Shown here one piece after another: positions 5,363-8,078 of a stretch of 8,078 nt of DNA; positions within the stretch are counted from its first letter, which is position 1; every line of letters begins with the position of its first letter. The notes beneath the pieces were generated by a model. It was not told where the DNA came from. It worked only from the letters and a program-made list of their open reading frames with translations, and ran no database searches. Source of the stretch: Betaproteobacteria bacterium (GTDB lineage: Bacteria; Pseudomonadota; Gammaproteobacteria; Burkholderiales; SG8-39). The position numbers and the translations under genes are program-made. Location: positions 1,110 through 9,187 of the forward strand of contig VBCJ01000303.1 of assembly GCA_005884335.1 (NCBI GenBank), in the 5' to 3' direction.

Positions 5363-7324
5363 CTATTCGAGCACGGATCCGTTCTGCACTGACTTGACGT
5401 CCTCGGCCGACCGGCGAGGAAGGACCACGCCCAGGCGCGTCTTCAGCGGCGTGGGCTCGGTTCCGAGGACGGCGGCGTAATAGACGGTGTTCGCCATCAC
5501 CTTCTTGACGTAGTCGCGCGTCTCGCCGAAAGGAATGGTCTCGACGAAGACCGCGCCCTCGACCGGAGCCGTGCCGCGCCACAGGCGCGCGCGCGAAGGC
5601 CCGGCGTTGTACGCGGCCGCAGCGAGAACGGGGCTGCCGTCGAACTGATTGAGGACGTGCTTGAGGTAATACGTGCCGAGCGTCGCATTGAGATCCGGCT
5701 CGTGCAGCCGCGCCCAGGAGAAGTTCTTCATGCGCATTCTCTGCGCCACCCACTTCGCCGTCGGACGCATCACCTGCATGAGGCCGGTCGCGCCCGCTGA
5801 GGATTTCGCGCCGGTGATGAAACGGCTTTCCTGGCGCACCACACCCAGCACCCAAGGCTCCTCGAGATCGCGCGAGCGCGCTTTTTCGGCGAGCACTTCG
5901 CGATAAGGCGCAAGGTAGCGGACCGAGAAGTTGTGGGCGAAGACCGTCCTGTCCGCGGTGCCGATGGCCCGGTCCCAGGCTTCGTTGCGCCGCGCGAGCT
6001 CCGCCGCCGCGAGCAGTTTCCGGTCGTCCATGCCGCGGATGGTCCAGAGCCACTCCTTCGTCGCCTCGGTCCGCATGTCCAGGCGATACAGCGCGAGCGC
6101 CCGCGCGAGGCCGGGGATCGCTGCGACCTCAGCGATTTCGCTTTCAGTGGAAAGAGGAGCCCGGGCCGGAATCCGCAAGCTCACGCCGAGCTCTTCGGCG
6201 GCAAGGCGCCCGTAGAAACTGTGCTCTCCTGCGATGCGCTCGAAATAGCCTTCGGCTTCCAGAGGGCTGCCGAGCTCGCGCTCGGCCCGACCGTACCAGT
6301 AGATCCAGGCCGGATCGTTCTTCGCGAGCGGGGACATCCGGTCGATCGAGCTTCTGACCTCGGCCCACCGGTCTGCCCTCATCGCGATTCGCGCGCGCCA
6401 GGCGAGCTGCTCGTCGGTGAGCGATCCCGCATCGCCGAACCAGTCGAGCGCTTCAGGCACGTGGCGGAGCGCGCCGTTCATGGCCAGCATCAGCCAGACG
6501 TATGTGCGGTCCTCGACGGGGAAGGCATCGCTCAAGCCGCCGCCCCAGAGTCCCGCGGCAGTCCGCGGGTCCGCGTCGGCGGCCAAGGTGAGGGCGGCGA
6601 TGACCAGTTCTCGATCGGTCACCCTGGCCAGATCGACCTGTGGATTCCTGAAAAACTTGACCGGCGCGCGGATGACGGCGCCGAGCCGCTTCGCGTCGAT
6701 GGCCTCGCCGCGCGGCAGAAATTCCATGGAGCGCTTGGCCGCACCCATGAGCCCGGCGCCGGTCAGCACGCGAAACCGCTCCCATGCTTCGCGCGAGCCG
6801 AGTTGGCCGGCCTTGTGGATCACCCGGGCCAGAGCGAGGCAGCCTTCCGGAAGCTCGCGCGGCGCGTTCCAGAAGGGCTTGAAATCGCCCAGCACCGAAG
6901 CGTCCTCGCGCTTCCAGCGCGCGAGCAGCATGTAGCACGTCACCTCGGGGTCGTCGCCGGAGAGCGCCGGATACTCCGCCTGGAACAATTCCCATCGTCC
7001 GCTCTTGCCGAGCACCTTGAGCCAGTCGGCGCGCAGCTGCTCGGCGAGCGCAGTGCCCGCGTATCGGGAAAGGAAGTCGCGAACGTCCCCGGCCGATGCG
7101 CCGGGAAGCCTGAAGAAGAGCTGCCAGTACTCGACATAAGGCTCGAGCACATGGCCTTTGAGCTTGGGCGCGAGCGCTGCGAGCGCGGTCCGGTGATTCG
7201 CTTCGAACGCATCGCGGGCGGCAAGCAATTCCGCGTCCTGCGGATCGAGCTTCACCGCGTAGCCGGGCGCGGCCGCGGCGAGGGCGACGGCCAAGCAAAC
7301 CAGACGGAGCAGGGCTCGTATCAA
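5363..7324 (-). CDS. slt: Soluble lytic murein transglycosylase (Slt70-like)
   Basis: This 653-aa periplasmic enzyme cleaves the MurNAc-GlcNAc bond of peptidoglycan to give 1,6-anhydro-muropeptides. An N-terminal signal peptide is evident (positive MIRALLR, hydrophobic core, probable cleavage after GYA at residue 23). Residues ~25-450 form a long alpha-helical superhelical (U/L-like) region. The C-terminal catalytic SLT domain (about 485-625) has the catalytic Glu in VVRQESRF (E499), GATGLMQVM (511-519), AAAYNAGP (568-575) and the ETIPFGETRDYVKKVM block. Total length matches E. coli Slt70 (about 645 aa precursor). The start is a TTG at 7324, supported by AAGGAG six bases upstream and by the signal peptide beginning there. 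It is the first gene of the minus-strand cluster and is divergent from the cyclo-ligase gene. Confidence 0.93.
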   Translation of the reverse strand: MIRALLRLVCLAVALAAAAPGYAVKLDPQDAELLAARDAFEANHRTALAALAPKLKGHVLEPYVEYWQLFFRLPGASAGDVRDFLSRYAGTALAEQLRADWLKVLGKSGRWELFQAEYPALSGDDPEVTCYMLLARWKREDASVLGDFKPFWNAPRELPEGCLALARVIHKAGQLGSREAWERFRVLTGAGLMGAAKRSMEFLPRGEAIDAKRLGAVIRAPVKFFRNPQVDLARVTDRELVIAALTLAADADPRTAAGLWGGGLSDAFPVEDRTYVWLMLAMNGALRHVPEALDWFGDAGSLTDEQLAWRARIAMRADRWAEVRSSIDRMSPLAKNDPAWIYWYGRAERELGSPLEAEGYFERIAGEHSFYGRLAAEELGVSLRIPARAPLSTESEIAEVAAIPGLARALALYRLDMRTEATKEWLWTIRGMDDRKLLAAAELARRNEAWDRAIGTADRTVFAHNFSVRYLAPYREVLAEKARSRDLEEPWVLGVVRQESRFITGAKSSAGATGLMQVMRPTAKWVAQRMRMKNFSWARLHEPDLNATLGTYYLKHVLNQFDGSPVLAAAAYNAGPSRARLWRGTAPVEGAVFVETIPFGETRDYVKKVMANTVYYAAVLGTEPTPLKTRLGVVLPRRSAEDVKSVQNGSVLE

Positions 7325-7330
7325 AATTTA

Positions 7331-7336
7331 CTCCTT
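7331..7336 (-). promoter_or_regulatory. Strong Shine-Dalgarno of slt deciding a TTG start
   Basis: On the minus strand AAGGAG (7336-7331) is followed by six bases (TAAATT) and then TTG at 7324-7322, which opens directly into the signal peptide. There is no ATG nearby in frame, so this site fixes TTG as the start codon of the transglycosylase. Confidence 0.75.
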
Positions 7337-7345
7337 TGATAGAAT
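7337..7345 (+). promoter_or_regulatory. Candidate extended -10 promoter for the cyclo-ligase gene
   Basis: TGATAGAAT matches the extended -10 consensus (TGn followed by TATAAT) at all but one position. No good -35 is seen 16-18 bases upstream, as is usual for extended -10 promoters. Transcription would begin near 7352, giving a short leader before the ATG codons at 7369 and 7384, and excluding the TTG at 7336 as a start. On the opposite strand the same few bases adjoin the slt ribosome binding site; TATTCT (7346-7341) there is a weak -10 candidate for slt. Confidence 0.4.
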
Positions 7346-7383
7346 ACTACAGGCATTTTCCGTGCCAGATGAACGGCCCGCAC

Positions 7384-8061
7384 ATGACTTCCTCCCACCT
7401 TTCCGCCTGGCGCAAGAACGAGCGCACACGGCTTTTGGGGGAGCGCGAAGCGCTTGCCCCAGAGGCGCTCGCCGAGTTGCGCTCACGGATCGACCACCAC
7501 CTTGAACGTGCGTTCCCGGATCTGGTGCACGGGGCTGTCGCATTTTGTTGGCCGCACAGGAACGAATACGACGCGCGTCATCTGGCTGCGGCCTTGCGGC
7601 GACGCGGGGCGAGGACCGCGCTGCCGGTCGTCGTGGCCCCCAAGGCCCCGCTCGTTTTTCGCGAATGGAAACCCGGGGTGCAGCTGGCCGAAGGGCCGCT
7701 CGGCATCCCGTACCCGGTCGGCTCGCCCGAGGTCAGCCCGGATCATGTGCTCCTGCCGATGGTGGGATGGGACGGGGACGGATACCGTTTGGGGTATGGC
7801 GGCGCTTTTTTTGACCGCACCTTGGCGGCGCTCGCCAAGCGGCCGCGCGTCATCGGGATCGCCTACGAGCAGGCTTTCCTGAAGACCCTATACCCGCAGC
7901 CGCACGACATTCCCATGGATTTCGTCGCCACCGAACGCGGCGTGTACCGCCGCGAGCCGGAGGGGCTCAAGTTCCTGGACAACCCGCAGGCTTTCTCCTC
8001 GCCGCCCTGCTACGCGGGAGACATCGCGCCTGGATACTTCGGAGAGGAGCCGAAGCCTTAG
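7384..8061 (+). CDS. ygfA: 5-formyltetrahydrofolate cyclo-ligase (5,10-methenyl-THF synthetase)
   Basis: This cytosolic enzyme converts 5-formyl-THF to 5,10-methenyl-THF with ATP, returning a dead-end folate to one-carbon metabolism. From the ATG at 7384 it is 225 aa. Visible features are the basic N terminus WRKNERTRLL (9-18), VAFCWPHRNEYD (52-63), and the family hallmark RLGYGGAFFDR (135-145), followed by VIGIAYEQAF and HDIPMDFVATERGVYR (174-189), where most family members end. About 35 further residues follow, including SSPPCYAGDIAPGYFG (205-220), a tail whose function I do not know. The start is uncertain: ATG at 7369 (230 aa) is also possible, and neither has a clear Shine-Dalgarno. In many Proteobacteria the 6S RNA gene precedes this gene, but here slt lies only 59 bases from the 7384 start, leaving no room for it. 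Confidence 0.92.
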   Translation: MTSSHLSAWRKNERTRLLGEREALAPEALAELRSRIDHHLERAFPDLVHGAVAFCWPHRNEYDARHLAAALRRRGARTALPVVVAPKAPLVFREWKPGVQLAEGPLGIPYPVGSPEVSPDHVLLPMVGWDGDGYRLGYGGAFFDRTLAALAKRPRVIGIAYEQAFLKTLYPQPHDIPMDFVATERGVYRREPEGLKFLDNPQAFSSPPCYAGDIAPGYFGEEPKP

Positions 8062-8078
8062 CTCAGCCGAGAAACAGC

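Larger units (their letters stand above)
1121..7324 (-). other. Probable operon: slt, NDUFA9-like, GST, cca, C13 peptidase
   Basis: Five genes run in the same direction with gaps of 110, 2, 13 and 1 bases. The last four are almost certainly one transcription unit, and the near-touching junctions (TGATCATG and TGAGATG) suggest coupled translation. Whether slt shares the transcript is less clear, because the 110-base gap holds an imperfect hairpin and no convincing promoter. The order slt / NDUFA9-like / GST / cca is, from memory, recurrent in Betaproteobacteria; the attached C13 peptidase is less familiar to me. Confidence 0.65.

Noticed and set aside
5933..7339. Long open frame on the plus strand opposite slt
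   Set aside because: Same reason: no domain-like pattern, and the minus strand encodes a complete Slt70-like protein with signal peptide and catalytic motifs.
7325..7383. 6S RNA (ssrS) upstream of the cyclo-ligase gene
   Set aside because: 6S RNA often precedes this gene in Proteobacteria and is about 180 nt, but only 59 bases separate the slt start from the cyclo-ligase ATG.
7336..7384. TTG at 7336 as start of the cyclo-ligase
   Set aside because: It lies within the candidate -10 element, has no ribosome binding site, and adds residues not typical of the family.
8064..8078. End of a convergent minus-strand gene (would end LFLG, with TGA at 8066-8064)
   Set aside because: Only about four codons are inside the window, far too little to support a gene.

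Overview
The window is GC-rich, protein-dense bacterial chromosome, most likely from a betaproteobacterium. The evidence is the gene content and order: an Slt70-type lytic transglycosylase, a complex I NDUFA9-like epimerase, a glutathione S-transferase and a CCA-adding enzyme on one strand, with 5-formyltetrahydrofolate cyclo-ligase divergent from them. From memory this neighbourhood is common in Betaproteobacteria. I see no transposase, integrase, phage gene, CRISPR array, tRNA or rRNA.

Layout. Positions 1-314 hold no convincing gene and are visibly less GC-rich (about 54% by hand count over the first 300 bases) than the rest. A YfcG-like (nu-class) glutathione S-transferase follows on the minus strand (315-932). 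Divergent from it is a tiny two-helix DUF2905 membrane protein (993-1187). Its 3' end overlaps, antiparallel, the 3' end of a membrane-anchored C13 (legumain/caspase-fold) peptidase (1121-2569, minus). That peptidase is the last gene of a compact minus-strand cluster running from right to left: slt (7324 to 5363), a 110-bp gap with an imperfect hairpin, NDUFA9-like epimerase (5252 to 4380), a second GST (4377 to 3718), cca (3704 to 2571) and the C13 peptidase (2569 to 1121). The last four genes are separated by only 2, 13 and 1 bases, so they are very probably co-transcribed and partly translationally coupled. On the plus strand, 5-formyltetrahydrofolate cyclo-ligase (about 7384-8061) diverges from slt across a 59-bp spacer.

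How the genes fit together. Most are housekeeping genes: murein recycling (Slt), tRNA 3'-end maturation (CCA enzyme), folate repair (cyclo-ligase), thiol/redox chemistry (two GSTs) and a probable respiratory-complex or quinone-related epimerase. The sequence shows no single pathway joining them. The least understood member is the C13 peptidase: five predicted membrane helices, then an apparently intact His/Cys catalytic domain whose topology predicts a periplasmic location. I do not see a clearly new multi-gene system. The points most worth checking are the CCA enzyme, whose HD phosphohydrolase centre appears to have been lost, the C13 peptidase and its tight coupling to cca, the short C terminus of the NDUFA9-like protein, and the C-terminal tail on the cyclo-ligase.
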